The notes below the pieces were generated by a model. The model saw nothing but the letters and a program-made list of their open reading frames with translations, had not been told where the DNA came from and searched no databases. Below are positions 33,985-43,300 of a DNA stretch of 64,000 bases, piece after piece. How positions within the stretch are numbered: position 1 is the stretch's first letter; the number at the start of each line of letters is the position of its first letter. The position numbers and the translations under genes were made by a program. The stretch lies in contig BMUX01000004.1 of NCBI GenBank assembly GCA_014650415.1, positions 310,001-374,000 of the forward strand. The letters run 5' to 3'. This stretch comes from Streptomyces spiroverticillatus (GTDB taxonomy: Bacteria > Actinomycetota > Actinomycetes > Streptomycetales > Streptomycetaceae).

Positions 33985-34755
33985 ATGTTCTGGCTCCCGC
34001 TCCTCGCCCTCGCCTGGGTCGCCGCCGTCGGCTCCTGCGCCCGGCTCGTCCGTGCCGCCACCGCCGTGGCGGCCGTCGACGACCACGCGCCCGACGTCCC
34101 GCCGTACGACGCGGAGTTGACGCTGCACGAGGCGGCCTTCCTGTGCGGAGGCCCCGAACGGGTGGCCGACCTGACCCTGCTGACCATGCACGCCGACCGC
34201 CGGCTGATGCTCGCCCACACCGGCTGGACCACCGTCGTCACCCCGCACGGCCACAACGGCCTGGAGCGCGCCGCGATCGCCGCGGCGGGCCCCGACGGCC
34301 AGTCCCGTACGGCAGTCGTACGGGCGGGAGTGGCCGCCGCCGAGACCGTGCGGGCGCTCGCCGACCGGCTGATCGCCTCCGGCCTGGCCGTCCCCGCCCA
34401 CCTCCAGCACGCGGTACGCCACGGGGTCCGCGCGGTGCGGAACGCGACCGCGCTGATCCTGGCGCTGGGCGCGGTCGTCGGGTTCGTCCTGCCGCAGGAC
34501 CCCGCCGAGACCACCCCGGCCGTGCTCTGGTTCACGCTCCCCCTGCTGCTCACGCTCGGCTGCCTGGCCGTGGCGCGCATCGAGGTCCACCCGTACACCC
34601 AGTGGGCGTCCACGGCGGGCCGCATCCGGCTGCGCGCCATGGAGGCGGACGGGCCCGAGGACGCCCACCGCGCCCTGCTCACCGCCGTCGCCGTGTCGGG
34701 CGCCCGCGCGATACCGGACCCTGAGCTGCGCACCGCCCTGACCGGAGCCCGCTGA
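33985..34755 (+). CDS. TIGR04222-type membrane protein without tail
   Basis: 256 residues. The layout matches the preceding membrane protein: an N-terminal hydrophobic segment (FWLPLLALAWVAAVGSCA), then LTLHEAAFLCGGPERVADLTLLTMHADRRL (compare LMEGAFLIGGPARAVDTALVSL), two central helices (ATALILALGAVVGFVLP and LWFTLPLLLTLGCLAVARI), and ALLTAVAVSGARAIPDPELRTAL. It stops where its relative continues into the Gly/Ser/Cys tail. No clear ribosome site precedes ATG 33985 and TAGAAC lies about 7 bases upstream, so a leaderless transcript is possible. It may be a structural partner of the tailed protein. The 234 bases before it are C-rich with no gene. Confidence 0.8.
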   Translation: MFWLPLLALAWVAAVGSCARLVRAATAVAAVDDHAPDVPPYDAELTLHEAAFLCGGPERVADLTLLTMHADRRLMLAHTGWTTVVTPHGHNGLERAAIAAAGPDGQSRTAVVRAGVAAAETVRALADRLIASGLAVPAHLQHAVRHGVRAVRNATALILALGAVVGFVLPQDPAETTPAVLWFTLPLLLTLGCLAVARIEVHPYTQWASTAGRIRLRAMEADGPEDAHRALLTAVAVSGARAIPDPELRTALTGAR

Positions 34756-34954
34756 GCACCGCCGGTCGCCTCGAAGCCCCGTTAAGCAGCGTTGACGGGC
34801 CCGTGAAGCAACGGGGTCAATGAGCCCGACACCGGACACCGGTGCTTTACATCGTCAACTGCCCTGCCAAGTATCCCTTTTGTCCAGTACGTACGAGAGC
34901 CGCCCCGGGCACCACGCCCGCCGCCGCGGCCGGATCAAGGGATCAGGGATCGCC

Positions 34955-36580
34955 ATGAGAGCACTAGCGCTGTACGGAGCCACCACCCTCGGCTCCCTGG
35001 TCCTGACCGCCCTCGCGACGGCCCCCACCGGCGCGGCAGCCACCCCCCGCGAGTCGCCGGAGGCACGCGGCGTCGCCCGGGCCGCCGAGCGCGCGCAGAC
35101 CGCCGGCCTGTCCTTCGGCCTGTGCCCGGAGTCGGAGCAACTGCCCGACGCGGTGCGCTGCGCCGCCGTCAAGGTGCCCCTCGACTACGCCGAGCCGCAG
35201 GGCAAGCAGATCGAACTGACCGTCAGCCGCCTGACCGCTCGGGGCAAGGACCCCAAGACCGGGAAGCCGGTGCCCCGCCAGGGCGCGCTGGTCTTCAACC
35301 CGGGCGGCCCCGGCGCCTCCTCCATGTACTTCCCGATGGTCGCGGGCATGCCGGAGTGGAAGAACATCGCCGCCGCCTACGACCTGGTGGGCTACTCCCC
35401 GCGCGGCGTCGCCCGCAGCGCTCCGCTGACCTGCATGGACTCGAAGGACTTCGCCGAGGCCCCCACCCAGGCGCCGGTGAACCCCTCCGAGTCGTACAAG
35501 AAGGAGCGGATCGCCCGCGCGAAGACGTACGCGCAGGGCTGTGCCCGCAACGCCGGCGAGGCGCTGCGCCACTACCACTCGCTCAACAACGTCCGCGATC
35601 TGGAGGTCCTGCGCGCCGCCCTCGGCGAGCCGAAGCTCAACTTCATGGGCGCGTCGTACGGCACCTACTTCGGCGCGCTGTACGCGACCCTCTACCCCTC
35701 GCACGTACGCCGCATGGTCTTCGACTCGGCGGTGAACCCCGACCCTGCGCAGATCTGGTACCGCAACAACCTCGACCAGTCGGCCGCTTTCGAGGGCCGC
35801 TGGGAGGACTTCCGCACCTGGGTGGCCAAGCACGACAAGACGTACGAGCTGGGCGACACCCCCGAGGCCGTGCAGCACAGCTACGCCAAGGCCCGAGCCG
35901 AGCTGGCGCACAAGCCCGCGGGCGGCACGGTCGGCCCCGGGCAGCTCCAGGCCGCGTTCCTGAAGGCGGGCTACTACGACGACGTGTGGGCGATGCGCGC
36001 CACCGCGCTCTCCGAGTACCTCAAGGGCAACCCGAAGCCGCTGATCGCACAGGCCGCCCCGCGCCCCGAGGCGGCCTGGGACGACGAGAACGGCAACGCC
36101 GTCTACACGGCCGTGGAGTGCAACGACGCCCCCTGGCCGACCGACTGGAAGACCTGGGACCGCGACAACACCCGGCTGGCCAAGCGCGCCCCGTTCGAGA
36201 CCTGGGACAACGCGTGGATGAACCTGCCGTGCGCCTACTGGACCCAGCCCCGGCAGAAGCCGGTGGACGTGCGGGTCGCGAAGGGGGCGCTGCCGCCGAC
36301 CCTGATCCTGGCCGCCGAGCGTGACGCGGCCACCCCGTACAAGGGGGCCCTGGAGCTCCAGAAGCGGCTGCCGGGATCGGCGGTGGTGACGGAGAAGGAC
36401 GCCGGCACGCACGGCATCGGGGGCGGCGCGAACGCCTGCGTCAACACGCACATGGAGACGTACCTGCTGACCGGAAAGACACCGGTGCGGCGCGCTGCCT
36501 GCGCGCCGCACCGGGAGCCGAACCCGGTGTCGCTGGACGAGCGCGCCCTCCCACTGCTGGGGATTCCGGCCGCCGTCTGA
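34955..36580 (+). CDS. Secreted TAP-like alpha/beta-hydrolase peptidase
   Basis: 541 residues from ATG 34955 (AGGGA upstream). Signal peptide MRALALYGATTLGSLVLTA, cleavage near GAAA. The tripeptidyl-aminopeptidase (SlpD/SlpE/TAP) pattern is clear: LVFNPGGPGASSMYF (oxyanion loop), YDLVGYSPRGVARSAPLTC, NFMGASYGTYFGALYA (nucleophile Ser in GxSxG), a C-terminal TAP domain with ALPPTLILAAERDAATPYKGALEL and the catalytic His in DAGTHGIGGGANACVN. Such enzymes release N-terminal tripeptides from exported proteins. It ends at a strong bidirectional hairpin shared with hemQ. Confidence 0.9.
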   Translation: MRALALYGATTLGSLVLTALATAPTGAAATPRESPEARGVARAAERAQTAGLSFGLCPESEQLPDAVRCAAVKVPLDYAEPQGKQIELTVSRLTARGKDPKTGKPVPRQGALVFNPGGPGASSMYFPMVAGMPEWKNIAAAYDLVGYSPRGVARSAPLTCMDSKDFAEAPTQAPVNPSESYKKERIARAKTYAQGCARNAGEALRHYHSLNNVRDLEVLRAALGEPKLNFMGASYGTYFGALYATLYPSHVRRMVFDSAVNPDPAQIWYRNNLDQSAAFEGRWEDFRTWVAKHDKTYELGDTPEAVQHSYAKARAELAHKPAGGTVGPGQLQAAFLKAGYYDDVWAMRATALSEYLKGNPKPLIAQAAPRPEAAWDDENGNAVYTAVECNDAPWPTDWKTWDRDNTRLAKRAPFETWDNAWMNLPCAYWTQPRQKPVDVRVAKGALPPTLILAAERDAATPYKGALELQKRLPGSAVVTEKDAGTHGIGGGANACVNTHMETYLLTGKTPVRRAACAPHREPNPVSLDERALPLLGIPAAV

Positions 36581-36593
36581 TCTTCCGGGCTGG

Positions 36594-36631
36594 GGCGGTG
36601 TTCCTGGTGAATACGCACCAGGAACACCGCC
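36594..36631. terminator. Bidirectional hairpin terminator
   Basis: A perfect 16-bp stem (GGCGGTGTTCCTGGTG and its complement) with an AATACG loop sits between the convergent peptidase and hemQ genes. Confidence 0.85.
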
Positions 36632-36672
36632 AAGTCATGTGTTCCGTATGGGAGTTGACCGTACGTCAGGTG

Positions 36673-37419
36673 TTACGCGAGCCCCGCCACGAGGTCCGCG
36701 ACGCTCTTGCGGCGCCCGGTGTAGAAGGGCACCTCCTCGCGGACATGCATCCGGGCCTCGGAGGCGCGCAGGTGGCGCATCAGGTCGACGATGCGGTACA
36801 GCTCGTCGGCCTCGAAGGCCAGCAGCCACTCGTAGTCGCCCAGCGAGAAGGAGGCGACGGTGTTGGCGCGCACGTCGGGGTAGCCGCGGGCCATCATGCC
36901 GTGGTCCTTGAGCATGCGGCGACGGTCCTCGTCGGGCAGCAGGTACCAGTCGTAGGAGCGTACGAACGGGTACACCGAGACGTAGTCGCGCGGGGTCTCG
37001 TCGGCGAGGAACGCCGGGATGTGCGACTTGTTGAACTCGGCGGGGCGGTGCAGCGCCATGTTCGACCACACCGGCTCCAGGGCGCGCCCGAGCTTCGTAC
37101 GACGGAACAGGTTGTACGCGGTCTGGAGCTCGTCCGAGGTCTCGGCGTGCCACCAGATCATGACGTCGGCGTCGGCGCGCAGCCCGGAGACGTCGTAGGT
37201 GCCGCGGACGGTGACGTCCTCGGCGGCGAGCTTGTCGAAGAGCGCCTGGACCTCGTCGGCGTAACCGTCGCGGTCCTCCGGCAGCACGTCGCGCAGCTTG
37301 AAGACGGACCACAGGGTGTAGCGGATGACCTCGTTGAGGTCCTTGGCCTTCTTGCCCGCGTTCGGGGCCTTGCCGCCGTTGGCGGGGACCTCGTTCGCGG
37401 CGTTCTCCTGAGCAGTCAT
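36673..37419 (-). CDS. hemQ: Coproheme decarboxylase HemQ/ChdC
   Basis: 248 residues of the chlorite-dismutase-like family. It converts coproheme to heme b by two oxidative decarboxylations, the last step of the coproporphyrin branch used by Actinobacteria. Motifs seen: [68 protein letters not shown] (containing the catalytic Tyr and the heme-ligand His region), and [17 protein letters not shown]. The start, ATG 37419, is 4 bases from the hemG stop; the genes are cotranscribed, hemG first. Confidence 0.95.
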   Translation of the reverse strand: MTAQENAANEVPANGGKAPNAGKKAKDLNEVIRYTLWSVFKLRDVLPEDRDGYADEVQALFDKLAAEDVTVRGTYDVSGLRADADVMIWWHAETSDELQTAYNLFRRTKLGRALEPVWSNMALHRPAEFNKSHIPAFLADETPRDYVSVYPFVRSYDWYLLPDEDRRRMLKDHGMMARGYPDVRANTVASFSLGDYEWLLAFEADELYRIVDLMRHLRASEARMHVREEVPFYTGRRKSVADLVAGLA

Positions 37420-37423
37420 GTGG

Positions 37424-38887
37424 CTATTGTCCCGTGCCGCCTGCCGTGCCCTCCACCAGGGTGGGCATGACCAAGATCTCTTCCGCGAGCGCGTCGGCGG
37501 CCCGCTGTCCGCTGCCGACGCAGGCGGGGATGCCGACGCCGTCGTACGCGGCCCCGCAGACCCGCAGACCGGGCACCTGCGCGAGGGCCGCACGGATGCG
37601 GGCGACGCGCGAGAGGTGGCCGACGGGGTACTGCGGGAGCCCGCCGATCCAGCGGGTCACCCGGGTCTCCACCGGCCTGGCGGCGAGCCCGGTCGCGGCC
37701 CCCAGGTCCTTCAGCGAGACGTCCACGAGGTCGGCGTCGTCGCGGTGCAGGTGCTCCTCCTCGCCGTACCGGCCGACCGACGTGCGCAGCACGAAGAGAT
37801 CGGGCGCGTGCTCGCTCACCCAGCCCCACTTGCGGGAGGAGAAGGTCGACGCCTTGATGGTGTGCCCGTCGACGGGCGGCACCAGGAACCCGGACCCGTC
37901 CGGGAGCACGTCCTCGACGTCCTTGCGGGCGAAGGCCATGGTCACGAGCGCCATGGACGCGTACTCGACCTGCTGGAGCTCGGCGGCGGCGACCGGCGAG
38001 ACGTCGGCCAGCAGTGCGGACGCGGACCAGGCGGGGGCGGCCAGCACCACCCCGTCCGCCTGGATCGAGCCGTTGTCGGTACGTACGGTCCACTGGCCGT
38101 CCGCCCTGGTCAGGGCGAGTACGGGGGTCTCGGTACGGATCTGGCCGCCCCGCGCCCGTACGGCGTCGGCGACGGCCCCCGGCAGGGTCCCGATGCCGCC
38201 GTCGATGCCCATGAACACGGGGCCGGTCTGCTGGTTGGCGGCGGCGCGCGCCTGGATCTCCCCGACCCCCTCCAGCAGCGAGTCGTGCTTCTTCGCCGCC
38301 TCGAACAGGGCGGGCACGGCGGCCCGCAGCGAGGTCTTGTAGACGTCGCCCGCGTACACCCCGCCGAGCAGCGGCTCGACGAGCCGGTCGACGACCTCGC
38401 GCCCGAGCCGGGCGGCGATGTACGCGCCGATGGCGATGTCGTCGCCGACCTCGGTGCGCGGCAGCGTTCTGTCCTCTTCGATACGGGTCAGACCTGCGGC
38501 GGAGAGGACCTCGGTGAGGACGGCGGGGTCGCCCGGCACGCCCATGACGTGGCCCTTGGGCATGGGGGTGAGCGTGCCCCGGTTCCAGAGGGAGGCGGTG
38601 GCGGTGGACGGCGGCTGGAGGCGCTCGCCCAGCCCGACCTCGCGGGCCAGGGCGACGGCCTCGGGCCGGCGGGCCAGCACGGACTCGGCGCCGAAGTCGA
38701 CGGGGGCCCCGGCGATCTCCCCGGCCTCCAGCTTGCCGCCGAGCCGGTCGGTGGCCTCCAGGAGGGTCACCCGGACCCCGGCGCCGGTCAGCCGGTGGGC
38801 GGCGGCGAGGCCGGAGATGCCGCCGCCGACGACAACGACGTGCGGGGTGGCCTGCGGGGCGGCGTGGGGGGCGCTCGTACCGTTCAT
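37424..38887 (-). CDS. hemG: Coproporphyrinogen/protoporphyrinogen oxidase HemG (HemY/CgoX type)
   Basis: 487 residues, an FAD-dependent oxidase. The dinucleotide motif [21 protein letters not shown] lies at residues 17-37, followed by [14 protein letters not shown]. Other family marks are [40 protein letters not shown] and [20 protein letters not shown] at the C-terminus, which closes the FAD site. In Actinobacteria this enzyme oxidises coproporphyrinogen III. It leads the hemG-hemQ pair. Streptomyces databases often use hemG for it, although the fold is HemY. Confidence 0.95.
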   Translation of the reverse strand: MNGTSAPHAAPQATPHVVVVGGGISGLAAAHRLTGAGVRVTLLEATDRLGGKLEAGEIAGAPVDFGAESVLARRPEAVALAREVGLGERLQPPSTATASLWNRGTLTPMPKGHVMGVPGDPAVLTEVLSAAGLTRIEEDRTLPRTEVGDDIAIGAYIAARLGREVVDRLVEPLLGGVYAGDVYKTSLRAAVPALFEAAKKHDSLLEGVGEIQARAAANQQTGPVFMGIDGGIGTLPGAVADAVRARGGQIRTETPVLALTRADGQWTVRTDNGSIQADGVVLAAPAWSASALLADVSPVAAAELQQVEYASMALVTMAFARKDVEDVLPDGSGFLVPPVDGHTIKASTFSSRKWGWVSEHAPDLFVLRTSVGRYGEEEHLHRDDADLVDVSLKDLGAATGLAARPVETRVTRWIGGLPQYPVGHLSRVARIRAALAQVPGLRVCGAAYDGVGIPACVGSGQRAADALAEEILVMPTLVEGTAGGTGQ

Positions 38888-39047
38888 GGCTCCACTGTCT
38901 CAAACGCCGCGCCGCGTCCCGACCGTGACCTTCGAGTCCCGACCGTGACCGGTTCGGGGCCGCTTCGGGACCGGGAAACGGCAACCCGCGCGACCACCCC
39001 ACACGTCGAACCTGCAACATCCTTCACCACTTTTCGGGGGGACCGAG

Positions 39048-40133
39048 ATGCGGGCAGCAACAGGATCGGCGAGCGGCCGGACACGGCGGATGTCCATGAT
39101 CGGGGCGGCGGTGGTCGCGGCGACGCTGGCGGTCGGCGGCTGCGGGGCGAGCGACGGGGCGTCCTCCAGCTCCGACCGGGGCGGCGGCAAGGCGGCGGCC
39201 CCGGAGGCGGCGAAGCAGCCGGGTGCCCAGCCGGGGGCGGACGCGGCGAAGCCGGGGGCGGGGTCGGGATCGGGGGCGGACGCGGCGAAGCCGGGGGCTC
39301 CGTCGGCGCCGAAGGCCCCGCAGCAGAAGGCTCCGGCGGCCAAGGTCCACGTGATCCGCACGGCAGAGCTCCACATGGAGGTGAAGAGCACGATCCAGAC
39401 CCTGACCGAGGCACGGGCGATGGCCGAGACGGCCGGGGGCTACGTCGGCAACGAGTCGACGGAACGGGACAACGGCAACCACATCTACTCCCGGATCGCG
39501 CTGCGCGTGCCCCAGGACAAGTTCTCGTCGACCCTCGCCGAACTGGAGCGGAAGCCGGGCAAGATCCTGGCGCGGAAGGCGGACGCGAAGGACGTCACCG
39601 GGCAGGTGGTGGACCTGGCCAGCCGGATCAAGTCGCAGCGGGTGAGTGTGGCGAGGGTCCAGGAATTCATGGACCGGGCGTCGAAGCTGAGTGACGTGGT
39701 CACCCTGGAGGCCGAACTCTCCAACCGCCAGGCCGAGTTGGAATCCCTCCTCGCCCAGGAGAACGCGCTCGCCGACCAGACCAGCATGAGCACTATCACC
39801 CTCGTGCTGACGGAAACACCTCCGAAGAAGAAGCCGGAGCAGCCGAAGAAGGAGGACGAGGAACCGGGCTTCCTGGACGCGCTGGGTGGGGGCTGGGACG
39901 CCTTCCTGACCACGGTGCGGTGGATCGCGGTCGTGGTGGGCGCGGTGGCCCCCTTCGCGGCGGCCCTCGCCCTCCTCTGGCTCCTCTGGCGCAAGGCCCT
40001 CGCCCCCCGCTTCCCGCGCCGGGTGCAGCGCGGCCATGCTCCCGCCTTCCCCTCCTACCCGGCGGCCCCGGTGGCCCCGGCGCCCCACCCGGCACCGGCT
40101 CCTGCGGAGGGCGAGTCCCCGGACGAGAAGTGA
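39048..40133 (+). CDS. DUF4349 lipoprotein
   Basis: 361 residues. The signal ends in a lipobox (LAVGGC, Cys32), giving a membrane lipoprotein. A linker of about 70 residues rich in Ala, Gly, Lys and Pro follows, encoded by repeats of GCGGCGAAGCCGGGGGCG. The DUF4349 domain then reads VIRTAELHMEVKSTIQTLTEARAMAETAGGYV, RIALRVPQDKFSSTLAELERKPG and a coiled-coil stretch LASRIKSQRVSVARVQEFMDRA with VVTLEAELSNRQAELESLLAQ. A C-terminal membrane helix (VGAVAPFAAALALLWLLW) precedes a Pro-rich end. GGGGGG six bases before the ATG supports the start. Its role in the envelope is unknown. Confidence 0.88.
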   Translation: MRAATGSASGRTRRMSMIGAAVVAATLAVGGCGASDGASSSSDRGGGKAAAPEAAKQPGAQPGADAAKPGAGSGSGADAAKPGAPSAPKAPQQKAPAAKVHVIRTAELHMEVKSTIQTLTEARAMAETAGGYVGNESTERDNGNHIYSRIALRVPQDKFSSTLAELERKPGKILARKADAKDVTGQVVDLASRIKSQRVSVARVQEFMDRASKLSDVVTLEAELSNRQAELESLLAQENALADQTSMSTITLVLTETPPKKKPEQPKKEDEEPGFLDALGGGWDAFLTTVRWIAVVVGAVAPFAAALALLWLLWRKALAPRFPRRVQRGHAPAFPSYPAAPVAPAPHPAPAPAEGESPDEK

Positions 40134-40178
40134 CCCGGGAGGGGCGAGTTTCTTCCGTGCGGGTGCGCCGCGGTTGCT

Positions 40179-40223
40179 CGCGCAGTTCCCCGCGCCCCTT
40201 TCAGGGGCGCGGGGAACTGCGCG
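40179..40223 (+). repeat. Dispersed hairpin repeat, probable terminator
   Basis: Perfect 21-bp arms (left arm begins CGCGCAGTTCCCC) close on a TTC loop, 45 bases past the DUF4349 stop. The right arm occurs again, exactly, at 55381-55401 and 57426-57446. This looks like a Streptomyces intergenic repeat that can also serve as a terminator. Confidence 0.75.
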
Positions 40224-40317
40224 AAACACCGGCCACCCCAACCGGCCCACCCGCCTCGCCCCACCCCCACCCACCCCCGATGGTGGAAGCCCGACCCTCC
40301 CCGAGGGAGTCCGCCGC

Positions 40318-41859
40318 ATGCGCCTCGCCCCCGCCCTGACCCTCAGCACCCTCCTCCTCACCACCGCCTGCGGCACCAGCACCAGCACCGCCCCGGAGGC
40401 CCGGCCGGCGGACCTGACCGCCTTCCACACCCAGAAGCCCGACTGGACCCCCTGCCCGGGCAACGGCCCCGCCACCCCACCCCCCGGCTTCCTCTGCACC
40501 ACCATCAAGGTCCCCCTGGACTACTCCGCCCCCGACGGCGACACCCTCGGCCTCTTCGTCACCCGCCGCCCCGCCACCGACCGGGCACACCGCCTCGGCG
40601 CCCTCTTCGTCAACCCCGGCGGCCCGGGCAGCCCCGCCTCCCCGTACGCGTACGGGGCACCGGAGACCTTCTCCCCCGAGGTGGCCGCCCGCTACGACCT
40701 CGTCGGGGTCGACCCGCGCGGTGTCGGGGACAGCAAGCCCCTGCCCCCGTGCCTCGACGCGAAGGCCATGAACGCGTACACGGCCATCGACACCACCCCG
40801 GACGACGCCGTCGAGGCGGACCGCCTCCGCGCCTCCGCCCGCGCCTTCGCCGAGGGGTGCGGCAAGAGCGCGGGCAAGCTCCTGCCGTACGTCGGGACCC
40901 TGGACGTCGCCCGCGACATGGACGTGGTGCGCCGCGTGCTCGGCGAGGAGAAGCTGCACTATTTCGGCCTCTCGTACGGCACGCTCATCGGGCAGGTGTA
41001 CGCCGAGCGCTTCCCCGCCTCCGTCGGCCGCATGGTGCTCGACTCCAACGTCGACCCCGCCCTCCCCCTGGGCTCCCTCCTCGCCCAGCAGTCGGCCAGC
41101 ATCGAGCAGACCTTCACCGCCTACCTCAACTCCTGCTCCACCAGGCCCACTTGCCACCTCCCCAAGAAGTCCGCCGACGCCTGGAAGAAGATCGACGGCC
41201 TTCTCGCGGACCTGGACGCCACCCCGATCCGCTCCCTCCCCGGCCGGACCCTCACCGACTCCGACGCCCGTCTGGCCGCCATGGCGGTGACGTACGCACC
41301 GTCCGTCTGGCCCATGTTCGACGGCGCACTGGAGCGGGCCTTCCAGGGCGACGGCTCGCAGCTCCAGATACTGGCCGACGCCGCCAACGGCCGCACCGCG
41401 GACGGCAAGGATCCGGAGGCGGGTTCCGCCCACCTCGCCGTCAACTGCGCCGACCACGGGGAGTTCCGCACCCCCGAGCAGTTCGCCGCCGCCGCACAGG
41501 AAGCCCGTACGACAGCACCACACTTCGGCCCGGCGAACGTCAACTCCTCACTCCCGTGCGCCTATTGGCCCGCCGAGTCCTCCGCCAAGGCCCATCCGGT
41601 CACCGCTCCCGGCACCCCACCCCTCCTCGTGATCGGCAACACGGACGACCAGGCCACCCCGATCCGCTGGTCCCGCGACGTCGCCGCCCGCCTGGCGAAC
41701 GCCCGCCTGGTCACCAACGAGGCTTCCGGCCACGGCGCTTACCACCGCAAGGCGGGCCCCTGCCTGACCGGCGCGGTCGACACCTACCTCCTCACCGGCA
41801 CCGCCCCCGGGGCCCGCACCACCACCTGCCCCGCACCCTCCGTCAAGGCAAGGCCATAG
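40318..41859 (+). CDS. Lipoprotein TAP-like alpha/beta-hydrolase peptidase
   Basis: 513 residues from ATG 40318. A short lipoprotein signal (LLLTTAC, Cys18) anchors it outside. The tripeptidyl-aminopeptidase pattern is seen in LCTTIKVPLDYSAPDG, LFVNPGGPGSPAS, YDLVGVDPRGVGDSKPLPPC, HYFGLSYGTLIGQVYAERF (nucleophile Ser), and PPLLVIGNTDDQATPIRWSRDVA with the catalytic His in ASGHGAYH. It is a distant paralogue of the secreted enzyme encoded at 34955. It ends 9 bases before the flavoprotein gene and may share a transcript with it. Confidence 0.9.
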   Translation: MRLAPALTLSTLLLTTACGTSTSTAPEARPADLTAFHTQKPDWTPCPGNGPATPPPGFLCTTIKVPLDYSAPDGDTLGLFVTRRPATDRAHRLGALFVNPGGPGSPASPYAYGAPETFSPEVAARYDLVGVDPRGVGDSKPLPPCLDAKAMNAYTAIDTTPDDAVEADRLRASARAFAEGCGKSAGKLLPYVGTLDVARDMDVVRRVLGEEKLHYFGLSYGTLIGQVYAERFPASVGRMVLDSNVDPALPLGSLLAQQSASIEQTFTAYLNSCSTRPTCHLPKKSADAWKKIDGLLADLDATPIRSLPGRTLTDSDARLAAMAVTYAPSVWPMFDGALERAFQGDGSQLQILADAANGRTADGKDPEAGSAHLAVNCADHGEFRTPEQFAAAAQEARTTAPHFGPANVNSSLPCAYWPAESSAKAHPVTAPGTPPLLVIGNTDDQATPIRWSRDVAARLANARLVTNEASGHGAYHRKAGPCLTGAVDTYLLTGTAPGARTTTCPAPSVKARP

Positions 41860-41868
41860 CGTGTGCCC

Positions 41869-43257
41869 ATGACCTCCACTCCACCCGAGACCCTGATCAT
41901 CATCGGCGGCGACGCGGCCGGCATGTCCGCCGCCTCGCAGGCGCGCAGACTCAAGGGCCCCGCCGAACTCAAGATCATCGCGTTCGAGCGCGGCCACTTC
42001 ACCTCGTACTCCGCCTGCGGCATCCCGTACTGGGTCGGCGGCGACGTGTCCTCCCGCGACGAACTCATCGCCCGTACGCCCGACGAGCACCGGGCCCGCG
42101 AGATCGACCTGCGCATGCAGACGGAGGTCATCGAGATCGACCCCGAGGGCCGCCGGGTCAAGTCCCGCAACCTCAAGACCGGCAACGACGTCTGGACCTC
42201 GTACGACAAGCTCGTCATCGCCACCGGCGCCCGCCCGGTCCGCCCGCCGATCCCGGGCATCGACGCCCCGGGCGTGCACGGCGTGCAGAACCTGGACGAC
42301 GGCCAGGCCCTCATCGACACCCTCGCCGCGACCGAGGGCCGCCGCGCGGTCGTCGTCGGCGCGGGCTACATCGGCGTGGAGATGGCCGAGGCCATGATCA
42401 ACCGCGGTTACGAGGTCACCCTCATCAACCGCGGCGAGCAGCCGATGGCCACCCTCGACCCCGACATGGGCGCCCTGGTCCACGAGGCGATGACCGGCAT
42501 GGGCATCACGGTGGTCTCCGACGCCGAGGTCACCAAGATCCTCACCGACGCGGACGGCCGCGCCAACGGCGTGGCGACCGACAACGCCACCTACCCCGCC
42601 GACGTCGTCGTCCTGGGCATCGGCGTCACCCCCGAGACCACCCTCGCTAAGGCCGCGGGCCTCCCCCTCGGCCCGTCCGGCGGCCTGGTCACCGACCAGT
42701 CGATGCGGGTGCGCGGCCACGACGACATCTGGGCGGGCGGCGACTGCGTCGAGGTCCTCGACCTCGTCTCCGGCCGCCTGCGCCACATCCCGCTCGGTAC
42801 GCACGCCAACAAGCACGGCCAGGTCATCGGCTCCAACGTGGGCGGCGACTACGCCACCTTCCCGGGCGTCGTCGGCACCGCCGTCAGCAAGGTCTGCGAC
42901 CTGGAGATCGCCCGCACGGGCCTGCGCGAGAAGGACGCGAAGGCCGAGGGCCTCCAGTTCGTGACCGTACGCATCGAGTCGACGAGCCGCGCCGGCTACT
43001 ACCCGGGCGCGTCCCTGATGACGGTGAAGATGACCGCAGAACGCCGCACCGGCCGCCTGCTCGGCGTGCAGATCGTCGGCCGGGAGGGCGCGGGCAAGCG
43101 CGTGGACATCGCGGCGGTCGCCCTGACCGCCCGCATGACCGTCGAGCAGATGACCGCCCTCGACCTGGGCTACGCCCCGCCCTTCTCCCCGGTCTGGGAC
43201 CCGGTCCTGGTCGCGGCCCGCAAGGCGGTGGCGGCGGTGCGCAAGGCGGGCGCGTAA
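41869..43257 (+). CDS. CoA-disulfide-reductase / NADH-oxidase-like flavoprotein
   Basis: 462 residues from ATG 41869; GTG 41863 is an alternative with better ribosome-site spacing. FAD site: LIIIGGDAAGMSAASQARR. The single redox Cys is C50 in YSACGIPYWVGG, which marks the class-III pyridine-nucleotide oxidoreductases (CoA-disulfide reductase, NADH oxidase) instead of two-Cys reductases. NAD site: VVVGAGYIGVEMAEAM. Second FAD motif: DIWAGGDCVEV. The C-terminal dimer domain has MTVKMTAERRTGRLLGVQIVG. Since Streptomyces uses mycothiol more than CoA as a bulk thiol, the true substrate is open. Confidence 0.88.
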   Translation: MTSTPPETLIIIGGDAAGMSAASQARRLKGPAELKIIAFERGHFTSYSACGIPYWVGGDVSSRDELIARTPDEHRAREIDLRMQTEVIEIDPEGRRVKSRNLKTGNDVWTSYDKLVIATGARPVRPPIPGIDAPGVHGVQNLDDGQALIDTLAATEGRRAVVVGAGYIGVEMAEAMINRGYEVTLINRGEQPMATLDPDMGALVHEAMTGMGITVVSDAEVTKILTDADGRANGVATDNATYPADVVVLGIGVTPETTLAKAAGLPLGPSGGLVTDQSMRVRGHDDIWAGGDCVEVLDLVSGRLRHIPLGTHANKHGQVIGSNVGGDYATFPGVVGTAVSKVCDLEIARTGLREKDAKAEGLQFVTVRIESTSRAGYYPGASLMTVKMTAERRTGRLLGVQIVGREGAGKRVDIAAVALTARMTVEQMTALDLGYAPPFSPVWDPVLVAARKAVAAVRKAGA

Positions 43258-43263
43258 GCGGAA

Positions 43264-43295
43264 GGGGGCGGGTCGTGCACGACCGGCCCGCCCCC
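43264..43295. terminator. Convergent GC-rich hairpin
   Basis: GGGGGCGGG and CCCGCCCCC flank an inner palindrome TCGTGCACGA in the 43 bases between two convergent stop codons. Confidence 0.7.
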
Positions 43296-43300
43296 GGCGC

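Noticed and set aside
34964..36511. 515-codon frame antisense to the secreted peptidase gene
   Set aside because: Arg/Val/Gly-biased shadow of a well-supported gene with signal peptide and catalytic motifs on the other strand.
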